Shown here piece after piece: positions 34,001 to 46,000 of a stretch of DNA of 64,000 nt. The DNA comes from Sabethes cyaneus (taxonomy: Eukaryota > Arthropoda > Insecta > Diptera > Culicidae): the NCBI RefSeq assembly GCF_943734655.1, contig NC_071353.1, forward strand, positions 21,656,501 to 21,720,500. The letters are read 5' to 3'. How positions within the stretch are numbered: position 1 is the stretch's first letter; the number at the start of each line of letters is the position of its first letter. The notes under the pieces were generated by a model. That model made no database searches. It was given only the letters and a program-made list of their open reading frames with translations, and was not told the origin of the DNA. The translations under genes and the position numbers were made by a program.

Positions 34001-37000
34001 GGGCTTAGGTGAAATACACACGCGATTCGGTCTGGTCGGTAGTGTCATTACAGTGAGAATTGTCGAGCTGTAAGAATTGATTGTAATACATACAATACAT
34101 TTTGGAGATTGTATTTCATAGCTTAATTATTACACTATTTAAGCCTGTAAACTATTCAAGACAGTTATTCACCTCAGTACCAGATTGTTTTGTATGTATC
34201 GAAAGTATACAAAGACGCAAAAATAAATGACAAATAATAACAAAACAACGCAAATTTGCGTGCAGTCCCGTAAACACAGGATATTCGTCATACCGATCGA
34301 GTTTTGCCGCTCGCGAAACTTAAGCGGCATAAACATACAAACGTAGGGTGCTGGATCGGTTCGTCTATGCTGGGTCTTCGTCTACTTTCTTGACAAACAG
34401 ACGAAAAAACAGCATTAGGTTTCATGAAAAATTGATGAACTTTGGAGTTTACCCTTGCCATGAGGGTCAGTGCAGACTTGTTGGCAACCAATTTAGCTGC
34501 GTTTGTTCAAGTGTTTCGAAATTTATCTATAGTTGTCACCAAAGCCCAATCAGTGGCGACTCGTGGGGGTTTAGCTTACCTGTTCAACCAGCGAAAAATA
34601 CAAATTAATACGCAGCTTTTTTTATTATCGCATTTCTATATTTTAATCATAAAACAAACATTAGGGGTTTTCACCGTAGCGTTTGCTATGTTGCGTAAAC
34701 GGTGTATTTCGTGTATATACTGCCGCAATTCGCATTGCCGTTCCATATGGTTTCTATGGAGATGGAACTGTTATGCGAGTAGCGGCAGTATAAATACGCA
34801 ATACTCCGTATTCGCAACATAGCAAGTGTTACGTGAATATCCCTATTTACTTTACCAGCAAACTAGTCTCTGAATTTTAATTACGAACCGAAAACTTTTC
34901 GTTCAATTTACCTATTGAACCAAATTCAAGAATTACCACCTTACTACGATGCGCGCACAAGCCCACATCACACACACCACAAGCAACAAGCAATATGCGT
35001 AAGTTGTTCAATGCTAAAGATGGACGGGTTAATGAGAAAATTTTGCGAATAACGCATGCCAAATTGCCAACCACGCTCTATTTTCAAATCCCCTTCGTAC
35101 CAACACACTTCCTGGTGCTAATCTCTAAAGCAACGTTCAAACGTCGTGTTGAACGTTTTGCTCATTAGCTTCCTAACTAAATAAAATATGGAATCAAAGC
35201 GCAGGCCATAGGGATATGTGGTAGTAAGTTGTTCAATGCTGAAGATGAACGAGACAATAAAGCGCCCGCGCTTTCGAGTAAAAGCTGTGTCACATTCTCT
35301 TTTTATCTCCTTTGTACCAACACATTGTCTCTGGTACTAATTCAGTATCAAGAATTAATACCAGGAATAATGTGTTGGTATGGTATGCTTGTGCATTGAG
35401 ATCTCCAAAGCAACGTTCAAATGTCGTGTTGAACGGTTTGCTCATCAGCTTCATAACTAAACTAAATCCGTATTGCATTGCATATGCGTCGGTGCAAACG
35501 AAATTTTGTCGGGCTGAATTTTGTTTGCCTGTCCTATGAACAGGTTGAACATGCGGACGAGTCGCCACTGAGCCCAATACCGCTCGATGGGGCGTAACTC
35601 AGGACAGATAGGTGGATTCGCCTCCTGCGGTACAATATGGACTCCATTAGCATCATATCATTCCAAAACATATTTGGCTTAGTTACAGGATGCTAAATCA
35701 GGCCAAAACATCGTGGATGTCTAGGAACGGTAACAATCGTTTCTGCAGGCATTCTTCACGATGTAGCGATGTAACTTTTGCTTGCTCGACCACAGCTGCA
35801 TATGGTCTGCCATACTAAATATTTTCTGGGGAACTTGGCTTTCTTCTTTGTCCTAAAATGCTCTGCAACGCCATTTCGTTTCATGGCAGAGTAAAAAGAC
35901 ATACCAGGAAGCTGTTTAAAGTCTTCTAGGACATACGTTTCATCGTCCATTTCCATGCGTTATGGAAACTTCGTTAAATATTCGCGATAAAGCTTACGAG
36001 CGCGTCTTTTGGTCGTCGTATTTTGCTTATCATTACGGTTTGACACAGTCCTCACCTTGAAAGAATTCATGCCTTGTCGTTGCTTACAAGTGTGCACGAG
36101 TGTTGGCGACATTTTTATTTTACGAGCAATGGTACGTACAGAAAGATGTGGTCTCCTCCGTAATATTTGTTTTGCCTGGTGGTTCCTCAGATCCGTTTTT
36201 GTTCCACTTCCCACTTCCACTTCTTTAACGAGAGATCCGGATTTTCATTGCGACCGCACACAATTGCTTTTCGCACCTGCTCTTCTTTCGACGCCATTTT
36301 ACACTGAGCGCTTGTAATATAAACAAGTGTTATATTTTCAGAAAGAACAGACATACGTCTACCACTCTGCAAAATATTTCACTCATTGTTAATGTATTTC
36401 CGAGGCTTTGTGTGTTTAGGGGTGTCTAAATTTTGTCGCGAACAAGCCTTAGTGGACGACCAGGTGGTTTTGACGTTCTTAGAATAAAAAATAGTAGATT
36501 ACTTATAGTCTTGAGAAAATAGTTATAACCTATTAAAATTGTATTTCGGCAAAGTATTTTTATTGGCAAAGGAAAAGGCAAATAGGCTGAATTTAGAAAC
36601 CTGCTTAAAATACCCTCCCGTACCCTAATTCTTGAAAAAAATATTGATCCTATTTACGTATGACGAAGCGGGTCCGTCACCCTACTTATTCACTTGCACA
36701 CCGCACCACTACTAGGCTGGCTAATTGTACAGCCAAATGCTCATCCCATCACACCGGTTGGTTCGCTCACATACTGCACTGCACTTGACTGCTTTAGCTG
36801 CTACGCCAGGCTGACAACCACCAGGTTTCTCTCTTTGCACAGCCTTTTTTGGGCATCGACCTTAAAGCACGTTATTATTTGAGATATTACCAGTTCACTT
36901 ACACTGTTCGGCAGCATTGGTTATAACTTTTTCATAGCGTTTCATTAGGTTTTTATCCAAACTGCGAAGAAAAAAAAGAGTGTCCATACAATATCAGTTC

Positions 37001-40000
37001 AGCGAATTCGGTTCGCCATTAACCAACCCTGACTGTGTGTCGTTGAATCAATAAACGCGTCGTATACTGACACCAATGCCAAACGTTATTTAAGATTTAT
37101 GATCCTGGGTTTGAAAATCCACACCCAGTATAGGCGGCGCATAGCTGCGGGCTACCATACCAGTAGCATTCGTTGATCTCAAAAACGTCGAATATTTTGC
37201 TGGTAGAGTAGTAAAATACTTTGCACACCCTGCGACTAGCGCAAATGCACTACTTTTGAGCTCAACTACCCAACAAAAATCACAGTCACAGTACACTGCT
37301 GTTAAAAAAATAATTTTACGACTAAATTGTTATGCCTACTCGTCTGCCTCGATCCGTTAGAACCATTGCCCTACCTTCTACATATAGGTGGAAGCAACCA
37401 ACGTATGCAGTCTATCAGCAAATTTTCACCATGCCAGATTTAGTGGAGTGGCAAACATCTGATCTTTATCAGTACCTGCTTATCGCGTGTTGATGGAGCG
37501 CGGAAAACGCACGCTAGGTTTTCGTGTTGTGTAAAGGTCGTAATCGGGAGGAACCGACACAAAAATAACACAACAGAGTTGAATAATCCTTGCGAGGCTT
37601 CTACTTTTTTGCGACTCATGTAAGGTCGGTTTATATTTTGTGACTAGAATCTTTGGTTTCCTTCCATTTGGTCACGTAATTCGACACCTAATCGACCAAA
37701 GCGGAAAGTTCCAAGGATCAACATACTATACTCGTGACGTGATGCATCGTCATCGCATCGGATTAGTCAATGCCCGTAGCCTGATGTCGAATCAGTCTAA
37801 TCAGCACATCATGGCACGGTGCTGGAATTTGCCCTCTGAATACGTAGCGATGCGACCTAACGGTGCAATGTTTTTCAACAAAAAGCTGACATTGAAACGT
37901 TCACTGGGTTGTGCTAACAACAATTAACAGTGAGAATTGACAGTGGCTCACTGTAAAGGCATAAAAAGGTTTAGTTTAGAAATAATAATTATTTACATCA
38001 TTTTGATGAGCTTAAATCCGCGTGATCGCTCAACCCGTAGCACTGCTGTTACAATGCAAATCGTAATACATAATTGCATAACGATTCAAGTGTACTACTA
38101 AATTTGCTTACAGCGTCTCCTTGAAACCTCTAGCTTCGTCACAAAGATAAAAATCAAAACATCAAGATCAACTTTCATCAACAATGTGAGAGCACGTCGG
38201 GCATACAATGACTGAACATAATGCACACCAGCGACAACGTGCGTGCAGACTCAGCAGAAAGTATTTACCCGCAAGCCGTGGTCCTCGGTTGAGTATCACC
38301 CTTTCGGATGATGGCACCAAGCCACCACCATATACCATCATCCTCACTATCGCCAACACCGCCGTCATCATCATCGTCGTCGTCGACGAAATCCGGCTTT
38401 CATTCCATATTTGCGTTTTTCCGCTAACTGCCTGCTTATGGCGGTTACTGCACGCTGGATGCTGTGGCGTAAAATGTACAAGATGATGTAAAAAGATTTT
38501 GTGAAAAAAGACAAAACGGTTATTTTGAAAAGCAATCCTCTAATCTGGTCGAAGTTAACCGTATGAAAAGCTCCAGGAGTTACCGAGATATCAACCGCGG
38601 TTTGAAGTTAAATCCAAGGTCATCGAGAAGGATACTTGAGCATCTAACGGTTTCGACGTAGAACTACGTGTTTGTTTACTATACTGCGTAGCACGTTGTG
38701 AAAACGAAAATAGATGTGTAACGTTTGAATGAAAGATTTCAAATGCTTATAACTACTATACTACTGAACGAAACATAACTGTTGATATGTCGTTGGATAG
38801 ATAAAATGTCCAGCAATTTTATAGTAACATACTTATAATAATCTTTTATACGCTTAACCCTAGAGCTTAGTTACTTACTTATGTGTTCATGTCCGCCGGT
38901 CCAGCAGAACAAAAAAAGCAAAGCCATGGGTATAAACGTCCTTCAGAACTCGACCCATCTTTATCGAGACTTCGCAGCCGGTTATTCGAGTACAGGAAAA
39001 TTACGGGGCTAGTGCAAAGATCCTATTAACTCTGTAGGATGAAGGGATGAAATCAGAGATCTCCACTGCTGACGGTTACCCACCATGGTTTTTACGTGTC
39101 GCCAGGATAGGTTCTCGTCTACAGCCCGGATGTCGTTGGCTAAGCTGCGTCACCATGAGCCTCTGGGTCTGCCTTTTCAACGTTGTCTCTGTGGATTCCA
39201 GTCGAGTGCTTCTCTGCAAACCTCGTTCGCCCCTTTCCTCAAGGTGAGTCCAACCCACTTCCACCTACGTTCACGAATTTCTGTGACTATCGGCCGTTGA
39301 TGACACCGACGATGGAGTTCGTCATTGGATATCCAGTTATCAGGCCACCAGGTACGAATGATATATCGCAGGCACCGGTTAACTGCAGTTTTTGCGTTGT
39401 CTCCGCTGAGATGCACCACGTTTCGCAGGCATACAGCAGCAGGAATTTAACGTTTGAATTAAAGATTCGGGTTTTCGTACGTAGAGTGATCTGATTTGCG
39501 CGCCAAATGTTTCGCAGACCTGCAAAGGCACCCCGGCCTTCCTGACCCGTGTGGCTATATCAGTCTTGGTACCACCATCGGGCGTTTTTTTTTTTGTATG
39601 CCAGAAGGGCATTGGATTAAAAGGCCACTGCGACAGTCTTAAACCATCGGGCGTTGTTTGGCTACCAAGATATTAAAAGGCGTCTAGCTGCTCAACTTGT
39701 TGTCCCGCTACTGTGAAGTTGGTGAAATTGTCAGTGTTCACTACCATAGACTTCGGTTTTGCTACTTTGACTGTGAGACCTGCTGCCTGGGAGCTCTCGG
39801 AGAGGTCATCTAACTTGCTCTGCATATCGTTTCGGCATTGTGCGAGCAAGACAATGACGTCAGCTAGGTCGAGGTCATTCAGCTGCTCCATCGTCAGAGG
39901 ATTCCAAGGCAAACCTCGATTTGGTCTACTGTCAATTTCCCCAACTAATATCTCATCCATAACGATGAGAAACAGAAGCGGAGATAAAATGCAGCCCTGT

Positions 40001-43000
40001 CTCACGCCAGCAGTAACCCTTATGGGGTCGGACAAGACGCCATGCAAAACCTTGCACGAAAACGCCTCGTACTGAGCCTCGACGAGATGGACTTGCTTAT
40101 CTGGAACTCCGCTACGCCTAAGTGCGCCCCAGATGTTTTCGTGGTTGAGTCGGTCGAACGCCTTTTCGAAGTCAACGAACACCAGCGGAAGAGAGTCTTG
40201 GAATTCGTTGATCTGCTTCAATATAATGCGGAGCGTTGTGATATGATTTACACATGATCGGCCAGCACGGAATTCAGCTTGCTGCCGCCGAAGAGTAGCG
40301 TCGATCTTCTCCTGGAACCGGTTGAGAATTACCTTACAGAGTACTTCGAGAGTAATACAGAGCAACGTGATGCCACGCCAGTTACCGCATTCAGTTAGGT
40401 CTCCTTTCTTAGGGACTTTGACCAATATGCCCTGAATCCAGTCCACCGGAAAAGTTGCCGTTTCCCATATATTGCTGAAAAGCTGATGCATCATCTGGGC
40501 TGACAAAGGTGGGTCAGCTTTTAGCATTTCGGCTGAAATACAGTCTATCCCAGGCGCTCTATTGGATTTCATACTCTTGATGGCTGCTACAATTTCATCC
40601 AGCGATGGCGCCTCCGAGTTCACGCGATTTATTCGACGAACTGTAGGCGTCGTACGCTGCTGGTTTTGTTGGTCTCTGACATTTGAAACTCGGAAGAGTT
40701 AGATAGCGACTTGTTTCGCTGGATTATGTTGGTAACTCGGTGAAGTTCATGGATAGTGGACCTTCCTTTGCGGAATCCAAACTGTTCCTCCAGCAAGAAA
40801 CCATTCTCATCAGCGAACGAAAGAATCCGGTTTTAGATTGACTTTTCAAACAGCTCGGATAGAGAAGAGAGCCAGCTGATGGCCCGGTAGCTCTTGGAAA
40901 CAGCAGAATATTTACCCGGTTTCAGCGCTGGGATAACTTTAGCTAATTTCCACATTGAAGGGAAGTAGCCAACCTCCCAGCACCGATTGAACAGGTTTGC
41001 AACAAAAGTAAATAAGCCGTAGCTCAAGTGCTTGAGCTCGATGTTAAACGTGCTGTCAAAACCGGCGGCCTTCATGTTTTTAGATCCCTTGGCATGGCCC
41101 ATCAGCTCGCCAGCGGTGATTTTTTTTCCTCAGGTACCAAGCTGAGCCACCTGACGAGACAAGAGGAGGGATAGTCTTTGCCTTCTTTTTGAGGACCTTA
41201 ATCCGTTGTACTCAGAGGCCGATCGAAATCGTTGAAGTCGTCGACGATACGTTGAAAGTCGATCCAGTGGCCACGATGGTAGTTTCGTTGGGGTCGACTG
41301 TCCACCGTATCGGTAGTTGCAGTATGCTTCAGCAACACAGGGTAATGGTCTGAGCATAGTTCTTCGAAGACCTCCGGTACTGTGGAAATGGCCACCTTCG
41401 TTATAAAGATGACCAAAATGAAGTGGACCTCCGATATGGAGATTCTAGTTGCGCTGTGCGGCGCCAGGATGCTGCAGTAGCCGTCCTCAAACTCTTCCGC
41501 CAATATGGTCCCATTCTGATTTGTCCTTTGGTTGCTCCACACTTCATGGCGAGCGTTGAGGCCACCGACAATGAAGTACTTCTCCCGCCGCCAAATTAGT
41601 CCAAATCGGATCGTAATTAAGCGGCAGTACCGTCCCGATGGAGTACGGCAAGATGGATCGATCAAGTGGAAGGCGACCTGCGGACCCTACGTAGACTACG
41701 TGGCTGGCGAATTGCGGCCATGGACCGAGTAGAATGGAGACGACTTCTTCGTACAGCAGAGGAAACTACGGCCTGGAGCTGATTAAGTAAGTAAGTAAGT
41801 ACCGTCCCGGGTCCTGGTTTGTTTAGGACAGTAGGCCGCAATTACGTTGATTGGGCTCATCGACGAACTGACCTCGACTCCTATGGCTTCGATAACTTTC
41901 AGGTTGAAGCTTGGCAGTAGGTGGAATTTCACGTTGCACCTCACAGCAACAGCTGCACTTGTTCGATCGAGCCTCAAAAATCGAAAATCGGGTAGGTTGA
42001 GGCTAACCTCTGTTTAGCAAGCATTCCAATCAACTACGGAGAGGGCTTCACGGTGGAGATTACAGCTTAGAGCTGCTCAGCAAAAATTTTACAGGAACGC
42101 TTGATGGCGATTGCTTCCGAGATGAGTTGGACGAACTCTTCCATCGTGAGAGGGACTCCAGAAATGACACCGGCATACGACAGACCAGGCGCGGTAGAAC
42201 CTAGAGCTGGAAAGGTAACTGCAGCAACAAGGCAAGGCTGGGCTGAACGGGAGTTGGAGGCCGTTTGATGATGCTTTGAATTCGTGACGGCGATTCGTTG
42301 TTTTTTGAGAAAAAACGGAAGCTGGTTTGGGAGATGCCAACGGGGCTGGAGAGCAGGATACTTGGTATTGAGGACTGGAAGTCGGTGGTATGTTCGCTTG
42401 CGACCAGGCTGGTTCGTTGCTTACGCTTGTTGTCGAATCCGTTTGAACTCCGGTTGCTTAGGGCAAGTACGGCGCGATGCTTTTCTTCGCAGTTGTCACA
42501 CTCGTTCTTGCTCCTAAACACAGACCTTTACGCTTTTTATAATTAGGGAAAACTATTTCGTTTCTGTTTGCGATAATTTTACAATAATGATTTTCGAGGA
42601 TACCTATTAATATGTAAATTTGTCGAAACAATAGAATGTAAAACATGATTTATCGTTACGTTGGTTGCATGTAATTGAAATATGTTTGCTTAAGTTACCA
42701 ATTCTTGTCACAGAATGAATCCTTCGTCAGGCTAATGGAGATGAGTCACCGGTTTTATCGAGGAAAAATCATTCAAGTGACTCATGCTAATGTTATGATT
42801 CTCATCATTTCACAGCCAAGCTGAAATTGTCGATTGCTAACTAGCATACCGTCGTCGGGTATTTTCCGGAAATAAAAGTAACAAATTTTCATCCAGTATA
42901 GTGTAAGCAAACCAACGTTGGAACACACATGGAATCAGGGCACGGGTGCGGTGCTTGTGCTATGTGCTTCCAGAGTGCATCGTAAATTTTTCTCCTAGCC

Positions 43001-46000
43001 TGATTTCGTCCGGATTCTAAGTGCTAGAACACAAACAATACGCTAGGTAAACCGTAGCAGCAATAGTAATAACATTCGTAGGTTAAAAATAGACACCCTT
43101 CTTTCGGGTGAGAAAAGCAAAACATTCTGCCAGTTGTTTCTGTTCGATTTGGTTTAGTGGCACGTTCTCTGGTGCACCGTTGAAGGCGGAAGAATGAAGA
43201 AAAATCAAATGCACCTTATTGCAGACAGACGCCTTCGGCGGCCGTTCGTTAGCGTTCCGGATCGTAGTAAAGTAGGTGGACTGCGTGCCGCATCTAATCC
43301 TTGCTTTAACAAGTTAATGAAGTTACAGTCTTTTCACTGCTGAGTTGATATCAGATGAAATGTATTCAACTGAATTTGTTGGTGCACTTCAAATAAAACC
43401 ACTTGAATTGGGACACTTTTAAATTCGGTAAAGTTGTAGTCGTAAGTAACTATCGTGGAAGGTACCTACTGAGTTGTCAAGTCCGCCTGGGTCACGTAGT
43501 AACATGCATTCGGCTCTGATTGGAAGAAGATTTCCAATTGCATTTCAAGCACTCGTTGAAAATGTTTGCTTATCTAGAACTTGAAAAGCTGCCACGTGCC
43601 GGCGGAATTGCACTTGGTCCTGCTGAATGGAACTAGGACACAAAACAAATGTCAACCATTATCATCGCAGTTGACATTTTCCTTATGATTGAGGCACGCT
43701 CTCGAAAACTGTATCACTTTCCAACCTACGGGGGTAAGCAGTCCAGATGGCTCGGCATTCATTAGTCATACCACAGCAGTGTGTGTACTCGGGGAGAGCT
43801 TTGCTTTCTACAGTTTACCGCTCTAACCAGTTAGTTTGCGCGCACATCTGCGTGATGAATAAATTTATTGCTTTTCCAAAAGTTTTCATTCTTCTTTTCC
43901 TACATGCTGCCTTCGATCAATTGTTCCTGTTTCAATGAATGCCCTCCTGGCTCCTGCTTCAGAGGGCAAAGCGAGCAGTTTGAAAAGTGCCATCCGAGAC
44001 TGCATACCGAAAGTGCACACCGAAGCAGAATTCGACGAAATGGCAATGGCAATGGCAGATGTTCATTATGTGGTTAATGAACAAAGCACCATGCAGTTTG
44101 CCCCGTAGACTCCCTCACGATGACTGCCACCGGGATTATAATATCCGGAGGCTTTTTTGCAGAACCGTTGCACAGAGGGCGGATGAGATCGGGAACAAGA
44201 ATCCGTAAACGCTGAATGGGATACGTTATGAATTTATTTCTGCAGAGTGCTACCCCCGATCGGTTCTGACGATATTGTTATTCTGTCGGGAAGTCTTTGA
44301 AATGGTTGCATCAGGGAAATTACGTTTAGTGATAGAGATCAGTTGTTCGGATTCGACACTTTAAAACAGATTTTAATTACAGTTCCAGAAGCTCCCATGT
44401 TGATACCCGACCTTCAGTAAAGTCGAGTTATGCTGAGATATTACTGTGTTATTACAGAGGAATTTCGATTGGCTTATTTTCACTTCGAAGAATTGCGCGA
44501 GTGTTTGCGCACAACGTGATTCATGCACATTTATCTGCTTTGGTCATGAATGTTTCGCGCTTTCCGCAAGTAGGCAAACATTTCGCTTATCCCATCGCGA
44601 ACCCGCCGAGTGCTGCCCGGCTTAGCGCAGCGCTTGACAACTCTCTCCTTGGTGTGTACTTTTTTTTCTGCAGCGACAAAGAGCACACAGCAAAAAAAGA
44701 GCACACTTGGTCGTGAATCGATCGATGCCGGTTGTCGTTCGGCGGATACCGCGATCCGGTTCGTCGGGCCATCGCGGTTATGTGACGCACGGCAACGCGA
44801 CTTTGGTCATCGTCATCGTCGATCGAGCGTAGCCACTCTGCTGATGCTCTGCGACTGCTGCCTTCGGCGCACTGCCACCGACTACTTTCGCGGGTAATAT
44901 CGGGCACAACGACTCTCACCCCGATAAGGTCGTTTCTGTTCGAGGCGGTATCTGAACACCCGAAAAAATAAACTATTTTGCTGATTCATTACTATCCGAG
45001 AGAGGTAATCATATCCACAAAAATCCCCGGTCAAACGTTTTGTGTTTTGTTATCTTTATTTATCCTACCATAAATGGTTATTTGGAGAAAAATATTGGTG
45101 ACTTATAGCCGGCTTGTGTTTGTTGACTCAGATCTTTCCGAGTTGAGCGAAATTCCGCATTAGAGGAGTCGTGTCGGTTCGCTTCACGGGGGTAAGCGAA
45201 TTCACGAAAATATTGTCAAAAATAGTGCACGACCAAAGCAAATCAACCGAAGCCAACGAAATCGCAGGTGTATAAAATCGTCGCCCTTGGGCAAGGGAAG
45301 CAACAGTGTGCTTGCATGTGATTGATAGAAAAATTAACAAAACAAAAACTTCACTTTTCAATCAATTTTGACTTTTCATCTATTTTGATCTTTCATTCAA
45401 ACGTTATAGTTTCGTTTTCGTTTTCACAAAGTGCTACCCAGTATAGCAAACAAAGACGTAGTCCTACGTCAAAAACGGAAAAGAGCACGAAGGAAAACTG
45501 CACAAACGGGAAAGTGCGAATGAGAAAAAGAATAAAAACTGGCGTGAAAAAAAAAATTAATGAAAAAATTTGACAGAATGGAACACGAGAAAAAAAGAAA
45601 AAGAAGAAAATGGGAGAGAAAAAGTGGGAAAATGACGCAAAAAGCGAGAAGCTGTACTAAAAAAGATAAAGAACGAAAGAATAAAGAAGAAAAATGAGAG
45701 AAAAGAAGTAATAAAGAAAACGCAGAAAATGAAGAGCTGATAACGAAAGGCCGAAACACAAATAGCCGAAATCCAAATGGCAGAGTTTCAACAATTGTCA
45801 CAGAAGGCCGAATCTCTATTTGGCCGAATCACGAAAGACCGAACCCTTATTTGGCCTCGGAAAGCTCAACATGAACAGACGAATTTTCTTGGAATGCTTA
45901 AATAACTATTTAATAACGAATTCGAATGTATTTTGTTTTTTTTTTGAATAGTTTTTTCATCTATTTCCCTCCGCGAATCTGGAACGTTCCCCTGAAGAAT

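Noticed and set aside
43747..44919. Series of overlapping frames that might be a small gene
   Set aside because: No start context, domain or splice sites that agree; amino-acid composition resembles random translation.
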